A DNA stretch of 62,000 bases from Mesostigma viride (GCA_009746045.1 RPFO01000542.1:1009624-1071623), one strand, 5' to 3'; numbered from the stretch's first letter, positions 49,934 to 62,000 are shown. Translations and numbers: made by a program. Notes: generated by a model not told the origin, from the letters alone.

Positions 49934-52900
49934 GTGGCTCGGCATCAGGCGGCAGGGGGGGGGCAGGGGGCGGGGCCGAGGGAGGGGGCGGGGTCATGGG
50001 CGGGGGCGGGGCTCGGACATCTCAGGTGGTGCCAAGGAGGGATGGCAAGGGCAACCTGTCCCCGATACCATTGCGGTGCTTGGTGCGGTGGTGGGTTCAA
50101 ACCTGCCATCAGGCGCGGTGGTGGGTTCAAATCAGGCATCAGGCGCGATGGTGGGTTCAAACCTGGCATCAGGCGCGGTGGTGGGTTCAAACCTGCCATC
50201 GGGCGCGGTGGTGGGTTCAAACCTGGCATCAGGCGCGATGGTGGGTTCAAACCTGGCATCAGGCGCGGTGGTGGGTTCAAACCTGCCATCGGGCGCGGTG
50301 GTGGGTTCAAACCTGGCATCAGGCGCGGTGGTGGGTTCAAACCTGCCATCGGGCGCGGTGGTGGGGTCGGACATACCGCAACGTGGCGCCGTGCTTGGCT
50401 TTGGCCCTCACGATGGCATGACTACCCCTGCCCAGAGCTGGGTGGTGCTGGGTGGCCCGCCAGATGGCACAACGCCGGCGTTGGAGGCGGCAGGGAAGGC
50501 CAGGGAAGAGCCACACGCGGGATCTGGTGATGGAGCCGCGTCTGGCGGGGGGGAATCTGGTGATGGAGCCGCGTCTGGCGGGGGGAAATTTGGTGATGGA
50601 GCCGCGTCTGGTGGGGGGGCTCGTGTCGTTCGCGGCAATCCTGGCGACCAGCCCCTGGAGACTGCGGCCATGGACGGGTCTGGACCTGCTGTGATGGATG
50701 TATGTGGTGGCGTGTCAGCTATGATGGGGGCCGTGGCTGGTGGCGATGATGCCGTGTTGGCGATGGGTGCGTCTGTGTCTTTGGGTTCCGCTGCTGCTGC
50801 GACGGCGCCAGCTAGCGGGGACGGCACGAGAGCTTCTGGGTCTCCCGACACAGCCATGCCTTCGGGGGGCCCCACCCACGTGGGCGCATCTCGTGATGGG
50901 TGCGGCAAAAACTCGGCGCAGGCGCGGTTATCCTTGCGACGGTCACGAGTGCCCGGCACCGTCGGTGTGGCCAGCGGTAGGGCTGTGCCGGCGACTAGTG
51001 TTGTTGCACCTGTGTCGGCGATTAATACTGATCTGCCAGCAACCAGCACTGTTGGGACTGCGACTAGTACCGTTACGCCCGTGCCGGTGACCAGCACCGT
51101 TGCGCCAGTTCCGACCAAGGGCAAGCAGGGGACGAGCAAGAGGGAAGGCGGGCATGTGGGCAGCGGGGTGGCGACTGGGAAAAAGCCGCCTGCTGCAGCC
51201 GCCGTCCCGGTCCCTGCGGACACAGATGCCGTTTTACCGATGGATGCCGGACTGACACCTTCCGTGGTGGCTGCAAGCGACTCCGGGGAGGTGGTGGCCA
51301 TGGGGGTTGGAGGGGAGGCAATTTTTGTGGATAAGGGGGTGACTACAGGGGGTCCAGGGGGTCGAGAGGATCCAGTTCTCGTGGATGAGGGCGAGGCCAT
51401 GGCGCCTCGGTCTGTGGCTAATGCTATTGGGGACGACCAAGGGACACGCAGAAGACAATCCAAGCCCTTGCCTGGCAAAAGCACGGCGACCTACCCTGGC
51501 AGGGTGGAGCCAGGGGTGTCCATGGCCGTGCCGGTGGACGTGGACGCGCTGCCGGAGGAGCTGGGGGTGGGTGGCGATGGTGAGGGGGGTATGGGGGGTG
51601 AGAAAAAGTCCCGTGGCCGAGGGGCCACACAGGGTGGTCCGGTTGTTGCGAGTGCAGCTCAAGGTGGTGCAAGTGCCGCCAAGGGCGTGCCGCAAGGGGA
51701 GTGTGCCAAGGGGAGTGTTGCGAAGAAGCAGACGACGTTGCTCGGGTTGATGAAGGCGCCTGCGGGGGATGGCGGAGAGGATCATGTGGCCAGCACCCCT
51801 GCTCTCGCGTGTGCGCGTCCATTGCACCCGCTCTTTCTCCCACGGAAAAAGGCGCCGGTGGCCGTGGTTGCCGGTGGCAGGAATGGCAAGGATGCCAGCA
51901 TGAACCCCGCCACTGCAACCGCCACTCCCCCCACGGCTGCTGGTGGTGGGAGTGATGCTGGTGGGGTAAAGATGGAAGGGGACGTGTGCAAGAAGAAGCG
52001 GAAATCTGCCGAGGGGGCAGGCGCCGCTGCCCAGGGTGAGGCACAAGGGGCGCCGCTTAAGGGTGTGGAGGGGGAGGGCAGGCGGGGGCGGAAGAAGCGG
52101 CGGGAAGGGGCTGATGCTGGCGCGGTGGCGGTGGCGGATGAAGGCACCGTGGAAGCATCTGATGACGGGACAGCGAGCAAGAAGAAGATGGGCAGGAAGG
52201 GCGGCAAGGAGGGCGGCAAGGGCATGGAGGAGGAGATGAGGGAAGAGGCGGCAGGGAAAGGGAAGGAGCGGAGCAAGGGAAAGGGGAAGGGGAAGGAGGT
52301 TGGGAAGGGGAGTGGGGATGGAAATGGGGCAGTGTCGGGGGCAGGGGGGAGAATCGGGGCAGCGGCCAAATCCGGGCCAGCGGCTGGAGAGGCCTCGGGT
52401 CCCCCGGGGGTCGTGCTGAATGGGGAGGACGCGGCGGAGCTCAGGGCGCAGCTGCAAGCATTGCAGCAGTGCCAGCTGAGGGAGGAGATCCGGCGTGCGC
52501 AGGAGGAGACAAGGCGCCTCAACGCGGGCAAGCGCACGCACCATTTCTTCGAGGCGGACGCGAGCCGGCGGGCGCAGGCTCAAGCACAAGTCACAGCGGC
52601 GACGATGACCGCTGCCGGGGGGGTGTTTACGGGGCAGGATGGGATGAGAGGACTTGGTGGTGGTGGCGTCGCGGCCCACGGTGGTGGTGGGTTCCCTTTG
52701 CTCCCTGGCATGGCATCCGGGGGCGTCGGGGGCGCAACCCGCCTGGGTCGTCCCTGCCACGTCCGCCAGCTCCCAAAGGACGACGAGACGGAGGCCGCGA
52801 AGTCGGAACCCGACGCTGATTTGCAAGGTTGTACTGAGGCCGGGCAGGAGCAGCAGCCATCGCTGCAAGCGGGGAGCGGGGCGGGGCGTGAGGGGCAGCA

Positions 52901-55900
52901 GGGGAGCGTGCCGGCCAGCTCAGGTGGTGACGTCTTCCCCGGGAGCATTCCCCTGGAGTGTGCCGTTCAATGCGGCAATGTGTGGCCGACCCCAAAGGGT
53001 TGGACAATCCCAGAAGCACCTGACAGCTGGTCCCGCGTCATCGCAAGCCGCTGGTCCCACGCCCTCGCAAGCCAACCCCCTTACATCGCGGCCCCCACGG
53101 GCAGCGATGGCTCGTGTATACCAGCGCAGGGGGGCGCCTCGTCGTCCGATGTCACGTTGTGCTGGCGTGGGGACGAGGTCTCACCCGGCGCGGGTCTCGG
53201 TCGTATGTTCCCAGTCACCCGCGCCGAGCCTGGTCGTGGGCGCGAGGGGGTGTATGCTTGTCTGCATCACGGCACCATGTGGGATAACCTGCCGCCAGGT
53301 GTCGAGGTGGCGGCCCTCTACCAAGCTATGTCATCGGGTGCTATGGCCGCAGAACAGCATGCGCTTCTGGGAACTTGGGATCATGCTGGCGTGGCCTCAG
53401 AGGCAACAAGTACGGACACCAACCCCTTCGGGCGGCAAGTGCTATCGGACCGCAAGGAACGGGGTGCCGGGGGGCAATGCCGACCGCCCAGCGACCTCCT
53501 CCCTTGGTCTGCGTTGGTGGAGCGTGTGCTGGGCGACCTGGCAGGGTACGCGGTCGCGCTGGCTGCACGGCCCGACGACTCGGCGCCGACAATCGTGGGT
53601 GGGCAGATGCCAGCAGGCAACTCTATGCTTTCTGCGATTTGTGATGATGCCTGCCGGGCGCAGGATTCCAGAGGTGCCTCCAACTGTGCATCCGAGGGCT
53701 CATTGGATGGTGGCGCAGCAGCAACGGCGCTGGTGAGGGAGGAGCGTGTTTTTTTGGACGGCATGCACGACTCCCAGGGTGTCCCTGCATGTCTAATGTC
53801 CCACACGGATCCCCTGCATCCGGCCCAGCATCGGGGTGAGGACTACCCGGTGGCAGCTGCGGCTTGCGCGCAGGAGCGAGGCATCACCGCCGCGACAGCT
53901 GGAGGTGAGAAGGAATCCGTGTCCGCGCCACTGCTGGAGCGCACTCCTGCGTTGGGCCCACCTGCACAAGGAGCGTGTTCGGGGCTGGCCGGGGTGTTGA
54001 CATGGGGGGCAGGGGGGATGGCGGATGCCCAACGTGGGAGATGGGAAAGCGAGCGGAGCCGTCTGAGGGAAAAGTTTGGGCCGCAGCTGCAGTCGCAGGA
54101 ATGGCCCCCCCTGCCCTCGACGCCTCTGTCGATGGGTGATTTGAAACCGGGGGACTCTTCCGGCTCCCCAGTGCATATCACAGACGAGTCTCCCGTCATC
54201 GTTCTCGATGATGACGACGACTCCCCCGTTAAGAAATTCAAGGATGACGACTCCCCTGTGGGGGCACGCGGTGGCCCCGCGAACGCACACGGTTGCCAAC
54301 CTCAGCATGCACACGGTAGCAACAGCGTCGCCAGTAGCAGCAGCGCCGGCAGCAACAGTGCCAATGCGATGTGGACGGAGCGTTGCCGTCCGACTCGGGC
54401 GGGAGACGTGTGTGGGAATGAGGTGCCCGCGGGGGAGTTGACGAGCTGGCTGCAGGCCTGGCGCGCCCGCATCGTAGAGGAGCTATCCCGGGGGGTGGCT
54501 GCCTCTGGGTGTGGACCGGGGGCGGCCGTGAGCCCACCGCCCAAGAAGAAAGCTCCCAAGAAGCGGGGGATGGGCAGAGGGAGGAAGGCGGGCAAGGGCG
54601 GGCGGGGCCGGCGGGGGGACAGCAGCGAAGGGACGTCGGAGGAAGAGGAGGACTATTTCAGCAGCGACTCGGATTTCGAGTCCTCGGATGGTGAGGGCTC
54701 GATGGACAGCGGGGGCGGATGGGGCGGGAAGCGAGGAGGCCACGGGGTGGATGCCAGTGTCTCGCCCTCTCTCCCCATGGCGGTCCTGTTGGTCGGGCCC
54801 ACGGGGTGCGGCAAGACCACGTGCGTGTACACGTGCGCCGCGCAGCAAGGGTTTGCGGTTCTCGAGATCAACAGCCTCGAGGCGAGGAGCGGCGCAGCGC
54901 TGAGGACCAAGTTCGCCGAGGCGACCGCGTCCCAGTCGATCCGCAACGCGCGCTTGGTGGCTATGAACAGGTCGGGTGGGGAGGATGCCGGTGGTGCGGG
55001 TGTCAGCATGCAGGCCGGGGGGGGGGCGGGTCTCCCGATGGGGGACAGCTCGCATCCGGCCAGCGTCCCGGTGGCGCCGAATCCCTGCGTGAAGGAGGAT
55101 CAGAAGACGCTGCCCACCAGTAAAGGCTCTGCTGCTGCTGCAGGCATGCCGGCCAACGGGCCCGAGAAGAAGCGCAAGGCAGAGGGGGGTCCTGCCACGG
55201 CGGGGGCTGGTCCACGGGAAATGTTGTCGACTGAGGTGCCAGGGGCCGTGGCCACGGGGGCAGTTTGTGCGGATGCGGTCGGCGGCGGTGGCAGGGAGGT
55301 CTCTGTGGGGGGGAAGAAGCGCGGGAGACCCCCGCTGGCCCAGGGCAAGAAGGGCGCGCCGCTCGTGGACAAGGCTAAGGGGAACAAGTTCGCGGAAGTT
55401 GTAAACGCAGGCGATGAGGGCGTGCCGCTCATGGACACGGGCAACAAGGGCGCGCCTGTCGTGACTCTGGATGATGATGAGGATGGCGGAACCCCCCGCG
55501 GGGTCATGCCTTCCAGAGCACATGAGGCTGCGGGGGGCAGATGTGGCGCCTTGGGTGTTGCCTCTGCATCTCCATCCATCCCTGCAGTGGCTCCGGCTGC
55601 GCTTGCCTCTCACAAGGCCTTGGGGAAGGCGCCAGGGACGCTGCCATCGAGCAATGGCGGGTGCCAGCAGGGGGGTGGGCCAGGTGGCCCCGGCCACTCA
55701 CAGGGTGGTGGGATGGGTCCTGGCGGTTTGGGTGCAGGGGAGAGTGCGTCCCAGCCTCAGCCTCAAGTGGTTGAGGTCGGTGTGAACTTGATCCTGTTTG
55801 AGGACGTGGACGTGGTGTTTGAGGATGAGAAGGGGTTTCTTACAGCTGTCACGTCCCTACTGGAAACCACCAAGCGGCCCGTGGTGCTGACGAGCCGCTT

Positions 55901-58900
55901 CGTCCCCCCCTGGCTGCGGTCACTCCCAGGGACCGAGGTCAGGGTGCTGGAGCTGGCACGCCCGCCCACGCGCGCGCTGGTGGAGTTGTGCGCGCTGGCG
56001 TGCTTGAAGCAAGGGGGCGTGGCCGCATGCCCCGGGTGCTTGTATGGGCTGGCCAGGGCCGCGCGGGGGGACATCAGGCATATGCTGCTCACGCTCCAGT
56101 TCTGGATGCAGGGGGGGTGGAGGTCGGGGGTGACTGGGGGTGGACGGTTGAAGTCGCAGGTGCAGAAGGGGGTGGAGAGGGCGGTTCAGGGTGCCCATGC
56201 GCGACTGGCACTGGGTGAAGGGAAAAGGGTTATGCCCTGTAAGGGGCAGATGCCGGTCGTGGGCATGGGGCAGATGCAAGTTGAAGATAGAGAGGCGGGG
56301 GCGGGAAGAGAAGGGAAGGAGCAGGTGGTGGGAGTGTCGGTCAGTAAGACATCCCCACCGACGGTGGGGAAGAAGCGAGGCAGGCCGTCCGGCAAGGAGA
56401 AGGAGATGGAGAGGAAGGGGAAAGAGAAGGAGAAGGAGAAGGACGAGGAGGCACCACATGGTGGCACGCAAGTCCTGACCTCGCCTTCAACAAATGAAGG
56501 GGCGTTCTCGCCTGGAACCGTCCCTTCTGCCATGTCGCCTTCAACCACCCAGTCGCCATCATCCCACCCTGCGCCAGGCTCGGCGGACACGAGCAAAGCC
56601 GTAGCAGCCTCCAGCATTAGCGCTGGTCCACCCGCGGCTGGTGAACGGGCCATGTCACGCCAGGATGCTGCGGTCCGGGGATCGTGGCATGCGTGGGCGG
56701 GGGCGCTCCCGGGGCCCGTCGCCGCGTTTGAGCTCATGCCGACCGTTGCTGGATGCCTTGCCTCACAAGCGGGGGGTATGGCCCCACCAGTGGGAGGTAT
56801 GACCTCGCACGGTAAGTTGTTCCATGGATCCGGCATAGTTGCCAGCTGCCGCATGGGTGCGATGGAGGACGGCGGCTCGGTGGGTGGCAGCCAGGAGGTG
56901 AGGGACATGGAGAAGGGGGTGAAGGGAGGTGGTAGATGTGGGGCGAGGGACAGCGGGGCTTCTCTGGCGGCCGCCGTGCTCGCAGTCGCGACGGAGATAA
57001 CAACGGCGGCCGAGGCGGAGGCCGAGCGCGCACGTGTCGCGGCGATAAGCCGCCAGCTGGCGCGGGAGGAGCGTGCGAGGGCGCGCGCGCGGCGGGCGCG
57101 GGAGGAGAGGGAGAGGGAGGAGTGGCGCGCAGCTGGGCTCGCGTTGTCAGAAGGCGCCCAGGAGGGAGGGGGCGTGGAAAAGGATGGTGGCGGCGATGGC
57201 AATGATGACAATAAGGCTGCCCCCGTCACCACGGGGAGGAAGCCCGGTGGCAAGGGAGGCGGCAAGCGGCGGAAGAAGATGGTCAAACTGGGCAACAAGG
57301 GCAGGGGCGGGGGGCCTGGCGGGGATGGGGGGGGTGGGGAGGGGGATGAGCTGGCGTGTGGCGGGGCGGGGGCCGAGGGTGCCGATGCCAGCAGCGTGCC
57401 CATGGTGGTTGACCTGGAGGACGAGGAGTATGGCGGGGGGAGAGATGCGGGGGCTGTCGACATGGAGCGAGACGGTGATGGGGGGGACTTGAAACCCGAG
57501 GGGGGAGGGATCGAGGAAGGGATGGAGGAGGGTGGGGGTGGCGCGGCAGGGGGTGGCGAGACAGGGGGGGCACGGCTACGAAAAGGTGTGGAAATGGGGG
57601 ATGCCATCCTGAGCGGTTCCCCCATGGGTCGCTGCCACCCGCGCTGCATGGCAACCCCAGTGAGCGATTCCTCCACAGGGAACAGTCCCGTGGACTCCTT
57701 AACAAATCCTCATCCTGTGGACGCCTCCCTAACAGGCCCTGTTGGTTCTGCCCGACCGGCACATACTGTGGACGCGGTCTCTTCTCCCCCCCCAGAGGGC
57801 GTAGGAAGCCCCTCGGCAAGCCATCCTCTGGCCGATGGCCCCTCATTCAGCGACGAGATGGCCGACGACATGGATGATGCGGGGCCAGATGCATGTGTGC
57901 GGCATTTCATCTCAGACGAGGATGATGACGAGGAGAATGTGAAGGGCACGGATGCACCCACCACCCAAACCACACCAAGGATCCACACCCTGAAAACAAG
58001 TGGAATGTCGACGCAAAAAGAAGAAGAAGAAGGGGTTGGAACCGTGTCGATAGATGCCAGCAGCGACGCGCGAGCCTTGGTGACACCGCCGTCGTCGCAG
58101 GCGCCCTTGGCTGCCACCAATCTGACCCTGGGCGTGATGTCTTCCGAGGGGGACGGCGCGGCGGCGTGCGGTGCTGACGTGGCAGTGGATGGAGAGGGTG
58201 ATGTCACTGTGGCAGACGCTCATGCCCATGCGACAGCTCCTACGAGCGCCCATGCGGGCGCCTCCGGTGCTGTGGAGCTGCCAGCTGGCGATTCGCAGAC
58301 TGCGCCAGCTGAAAGTGGCAATGCCCGCGCAGAGGCGGCCGCGAAGCCAGAGGTGGCCATTGTGGAGGCCACCTCGGTTGTGGAGGCCGGCGAGACGGAG
58401 GCAGAGACAGAGGCAGGGGCGATGGAGGCTTGCCCGATGGAGTCAGGAAACACCAGCACCGACGCAGGCGTGACCGACACACCGCCGCTTCCACCTGATC
58501 ATCAAGCCACGGATCGCGATGGTGACACGGCGACATGGACGCAGTCTTCCCTCCCATGCGATGGTGACGATGACGATGAACCAGCCATGGCCGAGGAAGA
58601 AGAGCCTCCGTCGCCAGGTGTCGTGCTGCCGTGCCTGCGATGGGACGAGCACGCGGTGGCCAGGGTGCGCGCCAGGGTGCCTGGCGCGCCTGCCCCGCGT
58701 GGCGTGCCCGCGGATCTGGGGGTGACGGCGGCGGTGGGGGCCTGTACAGTTGATGGTGACCACTCGGGCGCGGGTGCTGGGGCTAGCACGCCACGCACAT
58801 CGGTGGCAGCCTGCCGCATGGATGCTGCTGACCTTAGAGATGCATCAGTGACTGTGGATGCCAGCGCAGGCCCGTCTCCTTGGGCCATTGCGGATGCCAG

Positions 58901-60713
58901 CATAGATACGTCCTGTGGTCCATCGGCTCCCCGCCCGTCTTGTGGTTCATCACCTCTCTGCACTTGTTGTGGTGCCAAAACCCCCCACCCCTCTTTTGCT
59001 GCTTCACATCCCTGCCCCTCTTGCAATGCCTCACGCCCCTGCCCGTCTGGATTCGGTGGCGCTGACCCCACCGCGGCGGTACCCCCCATGCGCGCGTGCA
59101 TGGGGTCGGGCGCAACGAGGGATGGTGAGGGGAACGATGCCGTCGATGGCGAGGGGGCGGCGTGTGCGGAACGGGACCCCGCGGGCGGGAGACAAGGCAC
59201 TGGCTTTGGGATGGAGGACGGCAGGGTTTTGGCCGTGCAACCAGATGCGCCTCTTGATGGCGCGCTCCTTGATTCTGCAGTTGGTGATGACGTGCTGGTT
59301 CATGGCGCACTCGTTCACGACACCCTCGTCGATGCCGCGCTCGTGAATGAGGCTGTCGACATGGACCGCGCGGCCGCGATGGCCGATGGCCTCTCCTGCG
59401 CGGATGTGCTGGAGGCCTCCGCCAGCTGGCGCCGCGTGACCCCCTCGGGCCCCTCCCCTGCGCCCTTCCGGTCCCCTTTCGTGCTGCCCACGGGCGTGCG
59501 GCCGTCGGTGGACCAGTTAGTGGCAGGGAATAGAAGCGTTTGGGGCATGGATGATCGCGATGAACACGAGGATGGTAGCGGTGATAACGACGACGATGAT
59601 GATCGCTACCGATGGATGGGGGCGGGCCCGGAGGGCGATGGTCCCGGGCCGGCCAGTTTCACCTTCAGCAGTCTCGATGCGGGGCTCGGTGGGTGTCTCG
59701 ACAGCACGGACGTCACTATATCGATCGCACGGCTCATGGCGCAGTCGGTCGTTCTCGGTCGCGCGTTTGATACGAGAGCAAACAATGGCATGATTGCTTC
59801 TGGGGGCGCATTCGGTCATGGCCGCCAAGGGCGAGGCCTGGGCAAGCTAAAGTGGTCGCCCTCGCAAAGCCTAGTAGGGGGCTGTAGACTTGAAGACGAG
59901 GGAGGCCCCATTGGAGAGGGAGGCCTTGGCCCCAGTCTACCAAAGGAGAAGCCAACCACCATCGCCACCACCGCCACTACTACCGCCACCGCTGTGCTAT
60001 GTGCCTGGTCCCGCCTGGCAGGCACGTGTGACACATCCTCTTGCGGCCAGATGGTGGCACGGGCCAGCCGTGCGTACTGCAGCGCCCGATCTTTGCAAGG
60101 GGTTGCATTCCTTGGTCCAAGTTGCTACGGCCCTGTGGCTTTGTCACCGTCTTGTCATGGCGTTGGCGGGTGCATGCGTAAGGCCTTGGAGGCCCAGCGG
60201 TGGGCATCTGAGCTCGTTGCGCAGGTCTTTGCGCCCAGCGGGGTCGCCCCTGGTGCATTGCTCCCTGCCGGCCTGTGCGACAGCCCCAGCGTTGCCGAAT
60301 TGCTCGGGCACTTGTCACAGATGGTCCGACTCGACGCCCACAAGGAGGCAGCGTTCCTCTCCGCGGCGCGAGAGAAGGCGGAGCTGCAGCAGCAGCAGCA
60401 GAAACAGAAGCAGCAGCTGCAGCAGCAGAAAGAGCAGCAGAAGCAGGATTTGGTGGCGGGTTCTGGGGTGGGAATCGGGGAGGGAACGACTGGGCAGAGA
60501 CAAGGGGGGGGATCGGCGGGTCTTTTGCCCGAGGTTGAGCTGGGCTTTGCTCGTCGCAGGAGTGCGCGGAATGCCAGCAAGCAGGCGGCCGTGGAGCCGT
60601 CTGCAGGGGGGGCTCATCGTAGTGCCGCGTTCCAGAGTTACCTGGTGGCCGCGACGGGGGCTCCGCAGGAGTTGCTGATGAGGATGGTGACGGACAGGAG
60701 GTGGGGTTTCTAG
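48775..60713 (+). CDS. ATAD5: ATAD5/Elg1-like AAA+ PCNA unloader
   Basis: ATAD5 (yeast Elg1) replaces RFC1 in a five-subunit clamp complex that removes PCNA from DNA after replication. Evidence: WTERCRPTRAGDVCGNEV then LTSWLQAWR (54370-54465), the family's pre-AAA signature; Walker A GPTGCGKTT (54795-54821) followed by FAVLEINSLEARSG; Walker B-type LILFEDVDVVF (from 55788), where Elg1 proteins keep LILFEEVD; sensor-1-like RPVVLTSRF; and GDIRHMLLTLQFW. The N-terminus has SFPITSFF, close to a PCNA-interacting motif, and two copies of LHPLFL. The model is about 3,900 residues (human about 1,840), expanded by low-complexity insertions, one of them between Walker A and B. A frame change near 49930-50030 is best explained by a short intron. 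The start is the ATG at 48775. Confidence 0.88.
50026..60713 (+). CDS. ATAD5: ATAD5-like gene, main 10.6-kb exon
   Basis: Resumes after ACATCTCAG at 50025 and is uninterrupted to TAG at 60711-60713. It carries the in-frame 30-bp minisatellite, basic KKK/KRKA nuclear-localisation-like clusters, the pre-AAA and AAA+ regions and a 1,500-residue low-complexity C-terminal half ending MVTDRRWGF. Confidence 0.88.
50084..50363. repeat. 30-bp coding minisatellite, nine units
   Basis: Encodes GAVVGSNLPS / GAVVGSNLAS decapeptides in the ATAD5 frame. Unit length is a multiple of three, so unit-number change keeps the frame. Confidence 0.95.
50520..50617. repeat. 33-bp coding repeat, three units
   Basis: Encodes SGDGAASGGG-type units in the ATAD5 frame. 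Confidence 0.9.
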
Positions 60714-61538
60714 TGGCGGCCCGCTGGTTGACGTGAAGGGAGATGACGACGGGTTGATCAACACCAGGTGTACTGAGTACACATGCGGCACCTCAGTTTT
60801 TGAGGGGTATTTGTAGCGACGCGATGAGCGTTTAGGGTCAACCATGTGGGAGTAAGAATGAGGAAATCTTTTTGTGATTTGTTGGAGAACGCTCAGTCAA
60901 CATAGCCGGAGCCCTTCCAGTACAAAGTCGCAGTCACGTGTCTATTAATTAATTAATTAAAATTAATTATACAAAGTGTATCAAGAGAAAACATGGATTG
61001 TGTTAGTTATTACAATACTTCCAGCCACGAGTTGTATGTACATCTATATCCCGGCCATCGTGATTCAAAGCAGTAAGTTGTTCACAGCTTATCTAAGCCG
61101 GCCTAGCTCTCAGCATGCATAAAACTTTAATTGGCCCCGCGCTGTGCCTGACCGAGGCGGGAAATCCGAGATTGAATTAACCGATATATATATCACGCAC
61201 ATGTGAACGTACTGGACGCGTTCAGATCATGTGCATGGCTTGTTCCGCGGCTGGCCGGCTTGTCATGCGGACCAGCAAGAGCTTGGCTGGTACCCCGTAA
61301 TCCTCCAGAATCGCCTTGGGGAACCAGGTGATTCGGGAACCAACCCCTGGCTAGTCGTCAAGGACTGATATGAGGTGGAAGCCCTGCAGGGCGGCTAGAG
61401 CATAAATGTGATGGCAGGCCGAGTGACCCTTCGACATTTTCTTTCCGTGCAAAACCATTAATATTACACTTTCCTCCAGTGGCCCGTCACTTGGGTTTAG
61501 GCAGCATTTAAGCGTGCTGGCCTCAAGTGATGAGGTAG
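60714..61538. other. Spacer downstream of ATAD5-like gene
   Basis: A TTAATTAATTAATTAA run at 60942-60959 resembles a LINE tail but lacks the hairpin. No gene seen. Confidence 0.55.
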
Positions 61539-62000
61539 CATCGGCTCAGTCCCTTTCCCTCCCCTTCCCCTCGCCTCAAGCAGGTGGAGGGGAAGTGCGG
61601 CGTGCTCATGAAGAATTCCCGGCCTCGATCTCCCGACCCATTCTATCCGCATCGCTTCAATGCCCGGCCGGATGGGCGGCTGCGGTCTGACCCGCGCCGC
61701 CCGGCTGGCCCCGGCGGCGTTTTTGGGCTCTGTCGCTCAGTCGTGAGCAGCAATCGGCCGGCTCCTTCCCCTTTGGCTACGGCGGCGCCTGACCTCTTGG
61801 ACCCCGCCAGGCCCTTCCCTTTCATCTCCGCCATCCAGGATGCTTATGCTGAGATCCATCAAGCCTGCACTGCCGTCAGCATCGCTCACGCCGCCCAACG
61901 TCGCCTTCCTCGGGGCACTCCCTCGGTCGCCACCATCCCCACGGAAGGCTGGTCACCGATCCAGTTGGTCACCCTCGTAGACGCGGGACGGGGATGCCAT
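61539..62000 (+). CDS. Partial open frame, ORF1-like at its start, cut by window end
   Basis: Open from 61539 to the edge. RLKQVEGKCGVLMK (61572-61613) matches the coiled-coil of the LINE ORF1 at 28338-28387 at both DNA and protein level. Beyond that it diverges (SRPRSPDPFYPHRFNARPDG, FPFISAIQDAYAEIHQACTA). It may be another ORF1 type or a fusion caused by insertion. Start unknown. Confidence 0.4.

Noticed and set aside
51234-52868. A 544-residue minus-strand frame opposite the ATAD5 gene
   Set aside because: It mirrors GC-rich coding sequence in the strand with clear AAA+ homology and shows no protein-like conservation.

Overview
This window is nuclear DNA of a photosynthetic eukaryote, most likely a green alga. 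It has spliced GT-AG genes, a 3-phosphoglycerate dehydrogenase with a plastid-type leader, GC-rich codon use, low-complexity protein insertions and many non-LTR retrotransposons. I cannot name the species from sequence alone.

Layout. (1) About 0.6-9.1 kb, plus strand: an unrecognised gene of about ten exons with acidic, coiled-coil and RS-like segments. Its splice sites look intact, but the reading frame is broken at several single-base positions, mostly in homopolymers. A 22-bp palindrome is scattered upstream of it and through its introns. (2) About 9.4-17.6 kb: two LINE copies of one family (LINE-A), an antisense ORF1 remnant, and a 1.7-kb element bounded by TTAA with piggyBac-like ends. 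(3) 18.1-24.4 kb, minus strand: a complete five-exon plastid-type PGDH gene, whose splice phases all join in frame. (4) 26-36.6 kb: a retrotransposon graveyard. It holds an ORF1-only element and a chimeric two-template insertion, each with its own target-site duplication, nested inside one older LINE. It also holds a head-to-tail array of truncated elements and a tRNA-like repeat. (5) 37.3-46.8 kb, minus strand: a four-exon gene for an unrecognised low-complexity protein of about 2,195 residues, with large minisatellites in its introns. (6) 48.8-60.7 kb, plus strand: an ATAD5/Elg1-type AAA+ clamp-unloader gene with a 10.6-kb uninterrupted exon. (7) To 62 kb: spacer and the start of an open frame that begins with LINE ORF1-like sequence.

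The host genes are functionally separate: serine biosynthesis in the plastid, PCNA unloading in the nucleus, and two proteins of unknown function. The ~2,195-residue gene and the ATAD5 gene diverge from a shared spacer of about 1.9 kb, which may hold both promoters.

The most informative structure is in the retroelements. Families with different tandem-repeat tails share a 3'-terminal hairpin with a CTCC-CAAC-GGAG core. One insertion joins two unrelated element 3' ends inside a single pair of target-site duplications, as end-to-end template jumping would produce.
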